64,000 nt of DNA from Unio delphinus (taxonomy: Eukaryota > Mollusca > Bivalvia > Unionida > Unionidae): assembly GCA_029339505.1 (NCBI GenBank), contig JAQISU010000114.1, positions 6,335,001 through 6,399,000 on the forward strand. Reading direction: 5' to 3'. Numbering within the stretch: position 1 is the first letter of the stretch; every line of letters starts with the position of its first letter. Positions 25,000 to 36,104 of this stretch are shown in pieces. A model generated the notes under the pieces. It was given only the letters and a program-made list of their open reading frames with translations. It was not told the origin of the DNA and did not search any database. Both the position numbers and the translations under genes were made by a program.

Positions 25000-26040
25000 G
25001 GTTCATGAAATTATGGTTATGGGGTACTGAGGCACTAAGATGGGCACTGTACACAGGAATCTAGTGATACTCTATGAGCTGTGAAGCCGTGTAAGTTTTT
25101 TATTTTGGTAGCTCATAATGTGTGAAATATTGTGGAGCATGGCCACTTGTGATCAGAGTAATATGGCTGATTCTAGTTGTTAAGCAATATGGTCAGCTTG
25201 GCTGCCATGCCAATGTCCAGTTCTGAGGTTGGGCAGGGTGCTGCATGTTGATCCACATAACTGGACCATGATTCAAATATGTGAGAAGGTAACATTTTTC
25301 TATATGACACCATGGGATCAATATAGAAGTTAAACTATCATAATTATGATTTAGAACCATCTATCTGTCATAAGAAACCTTTACTCAAAACTGCATGTTG
25401 ATTTTCAAGATGGCCACCTTGATGAATATATCAGGTGTTCTAACAGCACCATTTTTATTGAGGACCATCAAGACCTGTTAACTTAAAGTGATATGGTCTG
25501 CCAAGTTTCATCACTTTCCTTCTAGTAATATAAACGGAGAATTAATTTTTTTTAAAAAAAACACAACTGCTTTATAGATAATGCATGCAGGTTCATTGAC
25601 TAAAATTTTCTGGTTATCAACAAGACAGACCAAAGATGCTCTCTATTAATATCATATGTTCTAAAAGAAAAATACAAAAAAAGGAAACAAGTTTTACATT
25701 TTTTTTTTTATTTTGCAAAGCAAGAACAAAATACATAAAACAGCACTTCAAGGTAAATCATAATATAACCTCTGCACTTATCTGTACAACAAACAAGCAA
25801 TTCATAGTTTTACAAAGTATCCATGAAGGCCAAAATATTTTTACAATTGGTAAACAGTTGTTTCTACAATTGCCTCTGGAGTCTACTATTCATGTAATAT
25901 AATCATTTAAAATACTATTAATAATAAATACAGAACATTTTAAAATATACCAAAATAATAATTTCTTATGATTAAGATGATGCTGATGTAAATATTCATG
26001 TGTAAATTTGTATCATAGTTTTGCTTTACATTAACTGATT
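25000..26040. other. Intergenic, no supported gene
   Basis: No motifs. The 88-codon ORF at 25636-25902 is Lys/Phe/Ile-rich through poly-A and poly-T runs and is not regarded as a gene. Confidence 0.5.
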
Positions 26041-26044
26041 CCAA

Positions 26045-26300
26045 ATTTACCTGTTTAAATAAATTTACCTGTTTAAATAAATTACCTGTTTAAATAAATT
26101 AAACTAAAACAGGAGATATATAGCATAATAGAGTCCATGTGTTTCCATAGAGATAAATAGCATAATAGAGTCCATGTGTTTCCATAGAGATAAATAACAC
26201 AATAGAGTCCATGTGTTTCCATAGAGATAAATAGCATAATAGAGTCCATGTGTTTCCATAGAGATAAATAGCATAATAATAATAGAGTCCATGTGTTTCC
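26045..26300. repeat. Two minisatellites: 17-18 bp x3 and 37 bp x5
   Basis: TTACCTGTTTAAATAAA repeats three times at 26048-26098. From 26131 a 37-bp unit beginning GAGTCCATGTGTTTCCATAG starts at 26131, 26168, 26205, 26242 and, after a 6-bp expansion (ATAATA), 26285. The overlapping minus-strand ORFs (62 and 108 codons) are products of this repeat. Confidence 0.95.
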
Positions 26301-26465
26301 ATGGACCTTTCAGGAACTTCCAAAGTTTTGGAATGACTTTTCTTATATAAATTAATTTTCTCCATATTTATTACGTTTATTATTGCATATTTAGGTAAAA
26401 CAGAAGAAAACAAGCTGTCCAACATGTCTTGATATTACCCATTTGGCTTACATAAGTTTACAGCT

Positions 26466-26532
26466 TAAGGGAGGTAACAAACTAGAGCAAATCAGATTTA
26501 AGGGAGGTAACAAACTAGAGCAAATCAGATTA
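26466..26532. repeat. 33-bp tandem duplication
   Basis: A unit beginning AAGGGAGGTAACAAACTAG occurs at 26467 and 26500, followed by degenerate relatives ('GGTAACAAACTCA', 'GGTAACAATCTTAGCC') spaced through 26.6-27.3 kb that suggest an old, eroded larger-scale repeat. Confidence 0.85.
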
Positions 26533-26539
26533 AAATCAC

Positions 26540-28551
26540 CTCATTAAAAACTATGCCTCTTGTCCATTTTCAAAAACATCTGAAACCTGATAAACATACA
26601 TTTGAAGTTTGCTAAAAACTGATCAAAACAACGACTTTTAGAGTGGTAACAAACTCAATCAAATGCATGATTTCATCATTAATAATTGTGGATCTTGCCC
26701 ATTCTCAAAAACATTCCAAACCCTACTGATACAAACATATATATATTTGTGCTAAAACCTGGATCAGAAATATAGCATCCAGAGTGGTAACAATCTTAGC
26801 CAATCAAATGCAAGATCTTAGCATTGATAGATATAGATCTTGATAATTTTCAAACTCGTGACATCTTGTTAAAATAAATCTATATTCCATGATTAAAATT
26901 GGATCATAAATATGACCTTCAATGCAGCAACAAACTCAGTCGTGTGTATGAGCACCTCATTGCATTGATCTCACTCTGTATCTAATATTTCAAAAATGGA
27001 TCAGAAATGTATCAGGTTTAAAAAATCAAAAGCAGGATCTCATCTATATAAGCTGATTTAAATCAGCACTGAACCTGTCTGAAATCTTGATAATATAAGC
27101 CTATATTGCAAGTTCACTTGAAATTGGGTCAGACATATGGGTTATTAAGTGGTAGCAAATTCAGCAATCAGATGCAAGATCATCCAATCAATAAGCATAA
27201 ATCTCACTGACTATCAAACTCATTAGTAGTTTTGATGATATATTCCATATTCCCCAAAAAACTGAAATTAAATTTAAAAAAATACGGATCTAAGAGTGAT
27301 AACAATAAATTGTAGACATTCAGGCAATACATAAACATCCATAACTAATTAGCCTCAAAGTTATTTTGGTGGGGTAGGTGAATAATGCATGACTGAAATG
27401 AAAATATGTTTCACTCTACCATTTCAATGCTTTATTTCCATGCTTTAAGTTTGTAATCTAAGTGGAAATTACTGTAGTAGTAGTAGTAGTAGTAGTAGTT
27501 GCTGTTCTTGCTGTGTAACAAATACAAATTGTAATTTACCTAAATTAGACATACAAGATGACAACCGTTTCTGTACAAATCTTGTTGATGGGAGACCAAT
27601 ATCTGCAAGATAAAAAATTTAAGTCTCAACCTGTTAGTTCTTGCTGCAGTCTTTAATTCACCTAAAATACCTTTTAAAAGTTATGCAACTATCATTCTGA
27701 GTTTTCTTTTCCTACTGCTGATGATAACTAAATATTTGAATGCATTTATGCCAATAGCATTTTACTTATAAAAATGCTGATATCAAGAGTATATTCTCTA
27801 TTATTTTAAAAGAAATACATAGTGATTATTCAAGTAGAAATCTGGACCAGAGAACTGTTGATAACCAGTAAGTATTAGGCTCAATAATCAAAATGAATTC
27901 CATCAGTGGTCACCAGGCAGGAATCTTGTGATGGAAACTAAAAATGCTATTGAATTTTTTTAAAAAATCTTTGCAGTGAACTGAAAGATAAATAATTCCC
28001 TTTTGTTATAGCATTTTCCATCAGAATCTGAATCTGATTTATGTTCAAAACTTGCTGTTATATTATAGTATGCAGAGAGAAAATATTACAGCCGGAAAAA
28101 AACATTTCAGTACTTGCAACATAAAGTTTATGAAGCCAAAATAAAATCTACTGGTTTATGAGTGAATATCTTTAGTCAAAATATGTAAATCTACTGGTCA
28201 GAAATCTTTTACATGTAATGCTAAAAATATCTTTAGAAAATTTTACATTTAAATTTTATAAAATGTAATATATGCTCATAGGGTCAACTTCACAACATAA
28301 ATTTACAAAACTATGCCAAATCTAATTCATGCTGAGTATGCTCTGATTAGACGTGGGCTATGCTTACTGAATGGAATAAAATCCCTGAATAGTTTAATAA
28401 AAGTGCCTATTACTAGTAGATAATTTAACATACTATAACTATGTACTATTGTTTATATTCTGTTTGTTTTATTAACCTATAGAATGTTTACAAATTAGCA
28501 ATTTAAATCTATACACACCTTTGTTGAACTCATTTCCAAGAAGTTTTCTGA
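26540..28551. other. Intergenic or 3' flank of the ROCO-like gene
   Basis: No exon recognised. It contains an (AGT)n microsatellite at about 27474-27499 and diffuse repeats related to the 33-bp unit up to about 27.3 kb. Confidence 0.45.
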
Positions 28552-28737
28552 TTAAGTCATTGTCCATTGATTCTCTTCACACTTTGGACATATCAGTTGA
28601 ACTTCTCTGGTAGCAATACAACTAACCTTATTTATACTGCTGTAACTGGTTGAATGCCTTCTACCAGTTCTGCCTCTATCAAGGCTATTACATGCCCAGC
28701 AGGCAGCTTTTAAGCACTCAGCAAGATCAATGAAAAC
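28552..28737 (-). CDS. Possible last coding exon, Cys-containing
   Basis: On the minus strand an acceptor (CATGACAG) at 28738 precedes a frame open for 61 codons to TAA 28552-28554. It contains two Cys pairs, CWAC and CPKC, about 40 residues apart, compatible with a zinc site. It lies about 250 bp downstream of the COR-like exon on the same strand, but the phases do not fit directly: the COR-like exon ends with one spare base whereas this frame needs none. Either a small exon is missed, one of the two is mutated, or it belongs to another transcript. Confidence 0.4.
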   Translation of the reverse strand, partial: VFIDLAECLKAACWACNSLDRGRTGRRHSTSYSSINKVSCIATREVQLICPKCEENQWTMT

Positions 28738-28986
28738 CTGTCATGATCAAAGGAAATAATCAGTTTGACATCAGTGGTCCAAAATAAAATAAAAAAACAA
28801 AGACAAAATGAACAAAATGGCAAAAATCATATGCTATGTGGCAAAATATGAATGATTCCATAGGCATCACCAGAACTTGGAGACATGGACTATAACTGAA
28901 GAAATGCACCAACATTTCCTTACACACTGATACAGGAATGTTAAAAGCAGACCCTGATTCTTATTGTAAAGCAAATAATTACAAAC

Positions 28987-29182
28987 CTATCAGTTCTTGG
29001 GTGAGCTTTCCTGTCTCTATGAATTCATAAAATTTACAAGTGATGGCAGGATATTTCTTGATAAAAGTCTTGGCTGTGACGAGGGACTTTAAAGCATCAA
29101 TTATCCATTGTGTGTCCAGAACAATGTTCTCCCTCAATTCTTCCACATTGAAAACATTGTAAAAGGATATGTTCATCAAACA
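28987..29182 (-). CDS. ROCO-like gene, COR-domain exon
   Basis: Acceptor TTTTTATTAAG then a frame of 65 codons to the donor ATAG|GTTTGT. It contains ELRENIVLDTQWIIDALKSL, the conserved COR-domain block ('I.LD.QW.IDA.K.L') of Roc-COR proteins, followed by a helical segment ending KLTQELIG. The COR domain links the Roc GTPase to the rest of the protein and mediates dimerisation. The exon starts in phase 0 while the upstream exon at 31190-31311 ends with two spare bases, so either a small exon lies between or an indel has broken the frame. Confidence 0.7.
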
Positions 29183-29199
29183 CTTAATAAAAATGATTT

Positions 29200-30660
29200 C
29201 TCTTGTCCCATATAAGACACCAAGTAGTGATATGTACTTTTATTGCAAAGGCCTTTCAAAAAATAACAGGGCTGATTGCCTTCGATTAATGGTTTACATA
29301 TATCTATTTCTGTATGATGCATACAAGTTGCTTGAATCAATTTACATGCGAATACATCCAATAGTTTTCTAACTGTGCTTAATTCAGAGATGCTAACATT
29401 TTGTTGGCAGCAGCCTCAACACAGTGCTACACATTTTATACAAGTCTATGTTAAAGATGATGCAACCAAAATCGCGAGTCTCAAAATGGCAAGGCAAGTA
29501 TTCCACAGAATCTTTGTTTTTAAGTATTCCACAGAACCTTTGTTTTCCATATATAAGAATCAAATGAATGACAGAAATAATTTATAATAAGAAATTTGTG
29601 GCAGAAAATCCCTCAAAACAGAAGATGAATGGAACCAAATTCAAGATTTTGTCTGCAAGGTTCTGATTTATTGAGGGTTTTTGCAGATGTAAATACAATA
29701 TCTTTTCGAAAGCATCTATGGGCTGTGTGAGAGAGACAGAGAGAATGTAACTATTAATAAACATCTATATATGAGTGTGCAAGGTTGTGAAAACTAAGAA
29801 CAATGTTCTTTTGTGGTTCTCTTTAAAATTAGTGAAATATTCATTGAGTTAAACAATGAATCTGCAAAAAAGAAGTGAATATTGATGTTTATTTAATCCA
29901 TTTTAACAATAATGACTTTGGAGTGCATGCAGACAAGGTGTAAACCATTTTATAACAACGGTGTCAAGCAAGATCGCATCACAAAAACAGATAAAATACC
30001 ACCAATCTTCAGTTAATTCTTAATTTGAAGCCATGACCATTTATAAGAGAAATTCCTATAATTAAAAAACTTGAAACTGCAAGTCCATTTGAATTATGAC
30101 TGCTAATCCGCAATATTCACATAATCCGTAAACTTCATAATGATCTTATTCCAAACTCTTCCCAGATTTTTGTTAATGTCCAAACCATCTTAAACATTTT
30201 GCCAACATTACACAACATAACAGCTACATATCTTCTAAATGCACATGAGCTTGCGCACTGAGACATAGTCCTCTCTCTCGTTCATTAATAACAATAAATG
30301 TCCTTTTGAGCATTTTTATCTTTACTGTAATGAGATTCTTGAGTTGGGAGCTGAATGAAACAGAAAATATGTTCACTTTGCATACTTATTTTTCCTACAT
30401 GGTCAGTACCTCCAAATGATAATTATTTATTTTACATATAATTTTCATCCACTGATTTAATGATGTTTCTGAATGATTTTGAAATGCACATGTCAACTGT
30501 ACCCCAATCTCATTACATTCTTAAGAATAAGAACTATTAATTTAACTTGAATGAAGTCTTTTTTTAAAACAAGAAGAACCTTTCAAACAAATTAATGCTA
30601 ATTTTTAATAAAGATATATACAGATATTAAATCCTTTGAAGTTATATCTACCTTTTTTAA
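29200..30660. other. Intron of the ROCO-like gene
   Basis: No exon or element recognised; the short ORFs at 29.2-29.8 kb on both strands are unsupported. Confidence 0.45.
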
Positions 30661-30663
30661 TGC

Positions 30664-30664
<1 letters not shown>

Positions 30665-30756
<92 letters not shown>

Positions 30757-30770
30757 TATATATATATACA
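30665..30770. repeat. (TA)n microsatellite
   Basis: About 100 bp of TA units, nearly perfect. The minus-strand 82-codon ORF across it is an artefact. Confidence 0.97.
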
Positions 30771-31189
30771 CAAACACACCTCACAAATACCCTCTCTCTG
30801 GAAAGGCCAACCTGTACCCTATGGAAGGGATTTACTGTATGAGAGCGTGACAATAATAACTTGCAGAACTAATCTTGAAGCATCATTTGAGCATCTAGGC
30901 ATACCAAGTTTAATTTTGTTAAAATTAATGATCATTAAAACATTGTGGATTCTAATTCATATTTCATCCAAGTTGTGTTAAAATATCTCCATTTTCCTCA
31001 GCATCTCATGGCACAGGTTTCATTAAAAAAACACAACATTTGTACAGTATACTCTCACGGTATAAATCAACGTATAATAAACTTTGATTAATTTGCTTTA
31101 CAAACAAATGGGATAATGTAAATATACAATTTATTTCATCTTTTGTACATTTGAGAGAGGATTAATATACATTGCCACACTTACTTTAC

Positions 31190-31311
31190 CTGAAATGGAG
31201 GATTGTGCCAATGTCATGATGAAATTTAAGGAACAGTTCCAATTCATTTCTGTCCTCAATCTTAACAGATCCAGACATATTTATCTCTTCAATGAGACTG
31301 AGTGGTACAAT
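31190..31311 (-). CDS. ROCO-like gene, COR-domain exon
   Basis: Minus-strand exon bounded by acceptor CTTTCTTTCAG|ATTG and donor TTTCAG|GTAAAG, 122 nt. The translation begins IVPLSLIEEINMSGSVKIED and contains ELELFLKFHHDIGTILHF, matching the COR-domain block 'L..FL.F.HD.G.I..F' that precedes the 'VLD.QW' block. Together with the exons at 50-57 kb it indicates that one gene spans element B. The overlapping plus-strand ORF here is its shadow. Confidence 0.75.
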
Positions 31312-31410
31312 CTGAAAGAAAGAAATGTACAAAGCTATTATAATCTAAAATTTAAGGAGTCTGGTGGAACATGTGATGACCACATTCAACTTTTGTACAT
31401 AACCCACTAA

Positions 31411-31697
31411 TATGACAACAATCTTAACATATGAAAAGCACATTCAAGTTTGGAAAGCCCTAATTAATATGACAACAGTCTTAACATATGAAAAGCACAT
31501 TCAAGTTTGGAAACCCCTAATTAATATGAGAACAGACTTAACATATGAAAAGCACATTCAAGTTTGGAAAGCCCTAATTAATATGACAACAGTCTTAACA
31601 TATGAAAAGCACCTTCAACCTTGGCAACCCCTAATTAATATGACAACAGTCTTAAGATATGAAAAGCACATTCAAGTTTGGAAAGCTCTAATTAATA
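31411..31697. repeat. 57-bp minisatellite, 5 copies
   Basis: Copies begin at 31411, 31468, 31525, 31582 and 31639 (TATGACAACAGTCTTAACAT as start). The unit is a multiple of three, which creates a 99-codon repetitive ORF without other support. It lies in the intron just upstream of the COR exon. Confidence 0.95.
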
Positions 31698-31709
31698 GTC
31701 TGCACTCAT

Positions 31710-32150
31710 AAATTTCTCATAGTAAATATCAAATGAATTGTTGAAAATTGAGACATTTTCAAATAGTCACTTTTCACCTTCAAGAATGAATATCAAATAT
31801 AATGCAAACGAAACTAGTGCCCATAGGCATTTTGCACTTTAAAAATCGTCATTTTGCTCAATGGATGAAATATCTCTGATCAATAAATGTGGATGGATGC
31901 ACTCAGTTTATGAAACACATTTAGATTTTGTAATGTTTGATTGATGGTAAATCTAATAGGAACATAAAAGGTTCTGCTCAGAATGATTGTAATTTAAAAG
32001 TCAATTAACATTAACCAGAGGTGTGTTTATTGAGACATGTTGATCAATAATCACCCTGATTTTTTCTATGTGACTTATTAATTAACACAAGGTGGGTGAT
32101 ACTAAGGCTTGCTGTTTTGTCCTGACAGCAAGTACTTGACGAAATACTGA
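31710..32150. other. Intron sequence, nothing recognised
   Basis: No motifs, repeats or splice pairs that I can support. Confidence 0.4.
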
Positions 32151-32640
32151 CTATGGCTCCAGGTGATTGCCTCACCCTGATCAGATGTTTTTGTCTGAAG
32201 AAAGGAGATGGGTTTGGTTCATTATGGTGTTTATGACTAAAGTCAGAAACTGGCTATAATATAGCCAATCAGGTGGTGGACATATGAATCCTAAAAGTAT
32301 TTATGTGTTCTCCTGTTCACTAGAAGCTGGAAAAATATATACTCCAAAACTGAATTCAGAGATTCCTGAACAGAAGTGTGAAAACAAAAAAAGCAAAGGC
32401 CACAACTTTGGTGATAAGATCCATTATCAATGATAAAGTTTTGCCATTCTGTTGAACTCAAACCTTCAATAGATTGGTGAGGAAAATTCATACCCATGTA
32501 TATGAAGTCCTGAGATGGGAAGATATCATACTTGTCAAAATTGGGAATCTGTTAGTCACCACTGATCACCAGAGGTACAGGTCTTCAGAAAAGTATCTCT
32601 GATGAGTTTATCAACAAGTCATCAAAATACTGTAGGAACG
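32150..32640 (-). mobile_element. DIRS-like reverse transcriptase relic
   Basis: A minus-strand frame reads QDFIYMGMNFPHQSIEGL and later SLNSVLEYIFPA. The 'QDF.YMG..F' block with a downstream 'LNSV..YI' is the thumb-proximal pattern of DIRS-type reverse transcriptases. A related but distinct relic lies at 49.3-49.5 kb (SHDFVYMGIDIFTN). The frame is open for only 68 codons and the rest of the element is missing. Confidence 0.55.
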
Positions 32641-32811
32641 AGATCTCTAAAGATTTCAAGTGAGATATTAATTACCGACATTATTCAAGCAAAGACTTTA
32701 CCAGCAGAGGCAAGACTTTACAGGCCCCCATCAACCTGGCAATTTTTTGTTTGATTAGGATTTTAAACATAGCTTTAAAAAATTTCAGTCATATCACTAT
32801 GATGTCTGCAG

Positions 32812-33061
32812 TGAGGCAATTTATAGTGATGTCTAGCACTGGGGCATCATGCCGCAGACATGTAGCATGATGTCCCACCCAGTCACATTATCCTGACACC
32901 TGGCTGACTAGTCCTAACACTAACATCTTAATGCTGAGTGCCAAGCAAGGCAGCTGTTTGTACCATTTTTTAAGTCTTTGGTATGATTCGGCCGGGGATT
33001 GAACCCACGACCTCTTGCTTCCGCGGTGGATGCTCTAACCACTAGGTCACCGGAGCGGTCT
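32812..33061 (-). mobile_element. tRNA-derived SINE
   Basis: On the minus strand the tRNA-like head has A box TGACCTAGTGGTTAGAGCAT and B box GGGTTCAATCCCCGG, then AAAGACTTAAAAAATGGTAC, CTCAGCATTAAGATGTTAGT, GGTGTCAGGATAATGTGACT and a GGCATGATGCC-containing tail. It is the same family as the split copy at 5.66/7.66 kb and the copy at 63.4 kb. Confidence 0.9.
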
Positions 33062-33620
33062 CAACCTGGTGAAGACACTATAGGAAAGTGTACAGCCTGA
33101 ATATCAATTGAGACTGTCCAGTCATAAGGCATCTTGGCATTCCTGACCAAGCTTTAAAGTGCTGTTCTTTAACATATTTGTTTAAGAGGGAACAATTAAC
33201 AGAAGCAACACTTGTGGAACAAAGTAAAAAAAAAACTTTTAAAATTAGCAAGGAATGTTTCGAGAATGATACAATTATTACAAGAAAGATATGATTATAC
33301 AAAATAAATTATAAGAACAAAGGAACATTTCGTTTTGTGACTTGACAAAAATGTACTTTTGCAAGAGTCAGAGTAAAGAGAGAAGAAATTTATTATGTTA
33401 GCTAAGCAGCAGAGGGGGTGAATCGGACTTCTCTAATTGGGTTAGATTTCAAGCAAAATATTTTAAGTCTCCTTTTGCCAAATGGAGCCTTAACGATTTT
33501 AGAGCTCTATTTGTCAAATTAGGGGTTTCTCAAAACCAAAAAAAATGTAAGAAGAGGATAAATCGGACAAACCATTACATGCGACTTTTTTTGGTAATCC
33601 AAAGCTTTCTTTGCTTAAAA
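33062..33620. other. Left flank of element B
   Basis: No gene recognised. Two related short stretches, GAATCGGACTTCTC near 33421 and AAATCGGACAAACC near 33560, lie here. I could not establish whether they are terminal repeats of element B because no matching end was seen on the right. Confidence 0.4.
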
Positions 33621-33708
33621 GAAGCGTCCACGGGTAAACAAAATCGACGCCGACATCTTCGATGTTGTCGTTTTTGCCACCCCCATTGCTGCTAACGGGT
33701 TAACCGAA

Positions 33709-34368
33709 TTAACCATAAATTTTAGCCAATCCAATTCGATATCGTGTCCGAGGATCGTGTATATTTATAGTTATAAATCCGTTTTGGGTAGCTCTTGCAC
33801 CGCTAAAGAAATTTTGAAATCGATTATAGTCCATGTCGGGACACCACGTTTGTCAAATATTTCTTAAGGTGTACGTGTCAACACCGTTAAATACGCATAA
33901 TAAATTGCAGTTATCTCTTATCACTTTTGGTATTTGTGTATAACGTTGGGTTACATATATCACGTCAGAATTTTTATGTCTGCCTCTGGAAAATATCCTA
34001 GCTGGATTTTTTTGATTATCTAACATTACATCGTCGTACACGACAAGATTGTTAATTCTTCCATCCAAGTCTTCCACAGATGGCGCTTCGTTAATATCTG
34101 TGATAAACTTAACAAAATTTTCACCGGCAATTTCTGAAGCATTTTTGTTGAAATCTTTTAACACTTGATAGCAATGCTGATCATCTACACTCGGAGCAAT
34201 CAAATATAACTTATCCCAAGTTAGATAATTCATTATCATAGTTAACAGCAACTGGGTTTTACCACTTCCGGAAGGTCCAATGATAATCATTCTGATAGAG
34301 TTTGGTAACATTTTATGATGTTTTATCGGCTGTTGCTTTTTTAACAAGGAGAAATCGATCACTTCCAT
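33709..34368 (-). pseudogene. A32/FtsK-type genome-packaging ATPase
   Basis: P-loop ATPase that would drive DNA into the capsid. Walker A is IIGPSGSGKTQ (about residue 28 from MEVIDFS) and Walker B NLVVYDDVM; GRHKNSDVIYVTQ is the sensor-like block typical of Polinton and virophage ATPases. The start at 34368 is preferred to the ATG at 34383 because element A's copy begins at the equivalent Met. An in-frame TGA at 33853-33855 interrupts it after TLRNI; the frame then continues for 47 codons (QTWCPDMDYNRF ... RTRYRIGLAKIYG) to TAA 33709-33711. The tail is homologous in A, so it belongs to the gene and the TGA is a lesion. It is divergent from the CxxC gene, with 23 bp between the two starts. 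Confidence 0.88.
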
Positions 34369-34391
34369 TTGTTGATATAACATAAATATAT

Positions 34392-34523
34392 TATGGATCT
34401 ATATGGTGTGAAATGTAAGAAGCGTACACAAACTATTGACCCAACGACTGTTACCACAAAAAATAACAGAGAAGCGGTCACCGGCAAGTGTGAAATATGC
34501 GGTACAAAAAATATCGATTTGTG
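34392..34523 (+). CDS. Small CxxC protein (DUF5679-like)
   Basis: ATG at 34392 gives 43 codons (MDLYGVKCKKRTQ ... GKCEICGTKN) ending TGA. The 'Y.VKCKK.T' start and the 'G.C..CGTK' end are the signature of the small DUF5679-like zinc domain found alone or fused to other proteins in large DNA viruses; the first Cys of the first knuckle is Gly here. It overlaps the start of the PLA2-like frame, which is open in another register, and in an intact copy the two may form one protein. Function unknown; nucleic-acid binding is the usual guess. Confidence 0.6.
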
Positions 34524-34933
34524 AAAAATCCTCTGAAGGAGAATTCAAAACATTTTCAAAAAAAAAAGGAGGAGATATTACAACCAAGTTAGCTAAACTC
34601 CCAGGGTTACCATTGAGGAAGTATCCAGGTGAAAAACACCTTCCAGTGTATTGTTATTGTGGACCGGGAACGCGATTAGATATCAGACTTGATTGTCATG
34701 ATAATCCTAACCTGGGAGAAAATCCGATAAATGCTATCGATGAAGCATGTCGGATACATGATATAGCTTACCGGAGCGGTGATTTACAACAGCGTCATCT
34801 CGCAGATGTGAAATTAATTTATGCGTTGAATTCTATCACTGGAAACACTAGTGTTTCATTCAAAGAAAAATTGGCTTCATGGTTGATGAAATCCGCCATG
34901 AAAGGTAAATTGATGTTAGGTGCGGGTAATTAA
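34436..34933 (+). CDS. Phospholipase A2-like domain protein
   Basis: An open frame of 165 codons with no ATG at its start; the meaningful part begins near the Lys-rich KKGGDITTKLAKLPGLPL at about 34561. It contains YCYCGPGTRLD (Ca-binding loop) and DEACRIHDIAY (catalytic His-Asp dyad), the layout of the secreted-type PLA2 domain best known from parvovirus VP1 and also present in some Polinton-like viruses, where it helps particles cross membranes. Length and motifs suggest an intact domain. A run of ten A (34558-34567) lies just upstream of the domain. It is followed 7 bp later by the integrase ATG. Confidence 0.8.
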   Translation: MTQRLLPQKITEKRSPASVKYAVQKISICEKSSEGEFKTFSKKKGGDITTKLAKLPGLPLRKYPGEKHLPVYCYCGPGTRLDIRLDCHDNPNLGENPINAIDEACRIHDIAYRSGDLQQRHLADVKLIYALNSITGNTSVSFKEKLASWLMKSAMKGKLMLGAGN

Positions 34934-34940
34934 TAACAAC

Positions 34941-35882
34941 ATGGAATCTATTTATTATTCTCCGAGAGGATACTGGAGAGGTAAGGCAGCAATTGGTAAA
35001 CTAGCTAACGCTGCAAAGGTAAAAAATACTACAGCGGCGGATTGGTTATCAAAACAGGCGATATGGCAAATTTATCTACCGCGGCCTAAACAAATTAAGT
35101 AATCGCATTTTGATGTGACAGTTCCTAATGAAGTTCATCAAGCTGATATATTATTTCTGCCGCATGATAAACGTTACAAATACGCGTTAACCGTAGTTGA
35201 TATTGTAAGTCGATGCAAACAAGCAGAGCCGCTAAGGACAAAATCATCAACTGAAGTGGCTTCTGCATTTGAAAGGATTTATCGAAGGGGTCCTCTGCAC
35301 TGGCCAAATCTATTACAAGTTGATCCTGCCAAGGAATTTCAGGGTGTAGTGTTATCAACAATGAAACATCATAATGTTACCATACGACGAGGACATACTG
35401 CACTACATCTCGATCAGGCAATTGTTGAACGATTTAATCGGACACTTGCTGAGCGGTTATTTGGATATCATTACGCGAAAGAATTCATCCAGGATAAACG
35501 ATCCCGTGAATGGGTTAAGAGATTACCAGGTGTAGTTACCGCGCTGAATAATGAGATTACTAGAACAATCAACATGAAACCTAACAACGCTATTAAAAAG
35601 AAGTATATACCAGTACAACCACAAAAAGATTTCAAAGAACAAATACTTGGTAATGTCACTGTAAGGTACTTATACGAACCAGGAGAGCTTGAAGGTGGTA
35701 AAAAAAGAGCTACTGATCCTATTTGGAGTGTCACCGCACATAACATATCTAGTATAACACGATCTACGGGTAGACCAGCAATCTATAAACTGGATTTAAC
35801 CGCTTCTCAGCGAGGATTTACTCGACAACAACTACAGGTAATTCCCGAGGATACTCAATTACCACCGCGTGGTCTTAACTAG
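34941..35882 (+). pseudogene. Retroviral-type (rve) integrase
   Basis: ATG at 34941 (MESIYYSPRGYWRGKAAIGK) to TAG 35880-35882, 313 codons including one in-frame TAA at 35100-35102. The N-terminal part is the helical zinc-less head typical of Polinton integrases ('YY.P.GYWRG...KLA'). After the stop the catalytic core shows the DDE residues: QADILF, LLQVDPAKEFQG and DQAIVERFNRTL. The C-terminal part (YEPGELEGGKKRATDPIWSV) is chromodomain-like in position but no clear chromodomain is seen. The enzyme inserts the element into host DNA. No frameshift; a single nonsense change inactivates it. Confidence 0.88.
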
Positions 35883-36104
35883 CACCTCTTCGTCTGTTGC
35901 ACTCAAGACAAGTCAGCATAACGTTATCTCTGATATGACCAATGCTGCTATTCTTTCTGTCTACGGTAAATTGGTGAGGATCTTTATCCGACCAACTCCA
36001 ATGCATTATACAATTGCAACTCGCGCAGTGATTATTCTGTTGTTGCTTCAGCGTAATTGTTAATTCAGCATCAATGTCAAATTCTCTATTATTTTTTTTA
36101 TCCT
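35875..36104 (-). CDS. HNH-like Cys/His domain downstream of the helicase
   Basis: On the minus strand, in a different frame from the helicase, an open frame runs from the A8 run near 36091-36098 to TAA 35875-35877. It holds NNHCASCNCIMHW, QFTVDRKNSSIGHIRDNV and LTCLECNRRRG, the CxxC ... DR.N...GH...N....C..CN pattern of HNH-type zinc nuclease domains found in virophages, Polintons and large DNA viruses. There is no ATG before it, so it is most likely the C-terminal domain of the polymerase-helicase protein, displaced by a one-base frame change at the A8 run. It overlaps the 3' end of the integrase gene by a few bases, tail to tail. Confidence 0.65.

Noticed and set aside
31412..31711. 99-codon repetitive protein
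   Set aside because: It is the translation of a 57-bp minisatellite; no start context, splice signals or non-repetitive part.
33078..33302. 74-codon minus-strand ORF left of element B
   Set aside because: Hydrophobic, repeat-like composition from AT-rich DNA; no motif or supporting context.
35471..35746. Minus-strand ORFs opposite the integrase (35125-35361, 35471-35746)
   Set aside because: Shadows of the integrase frame, which has the catalytic motifs.
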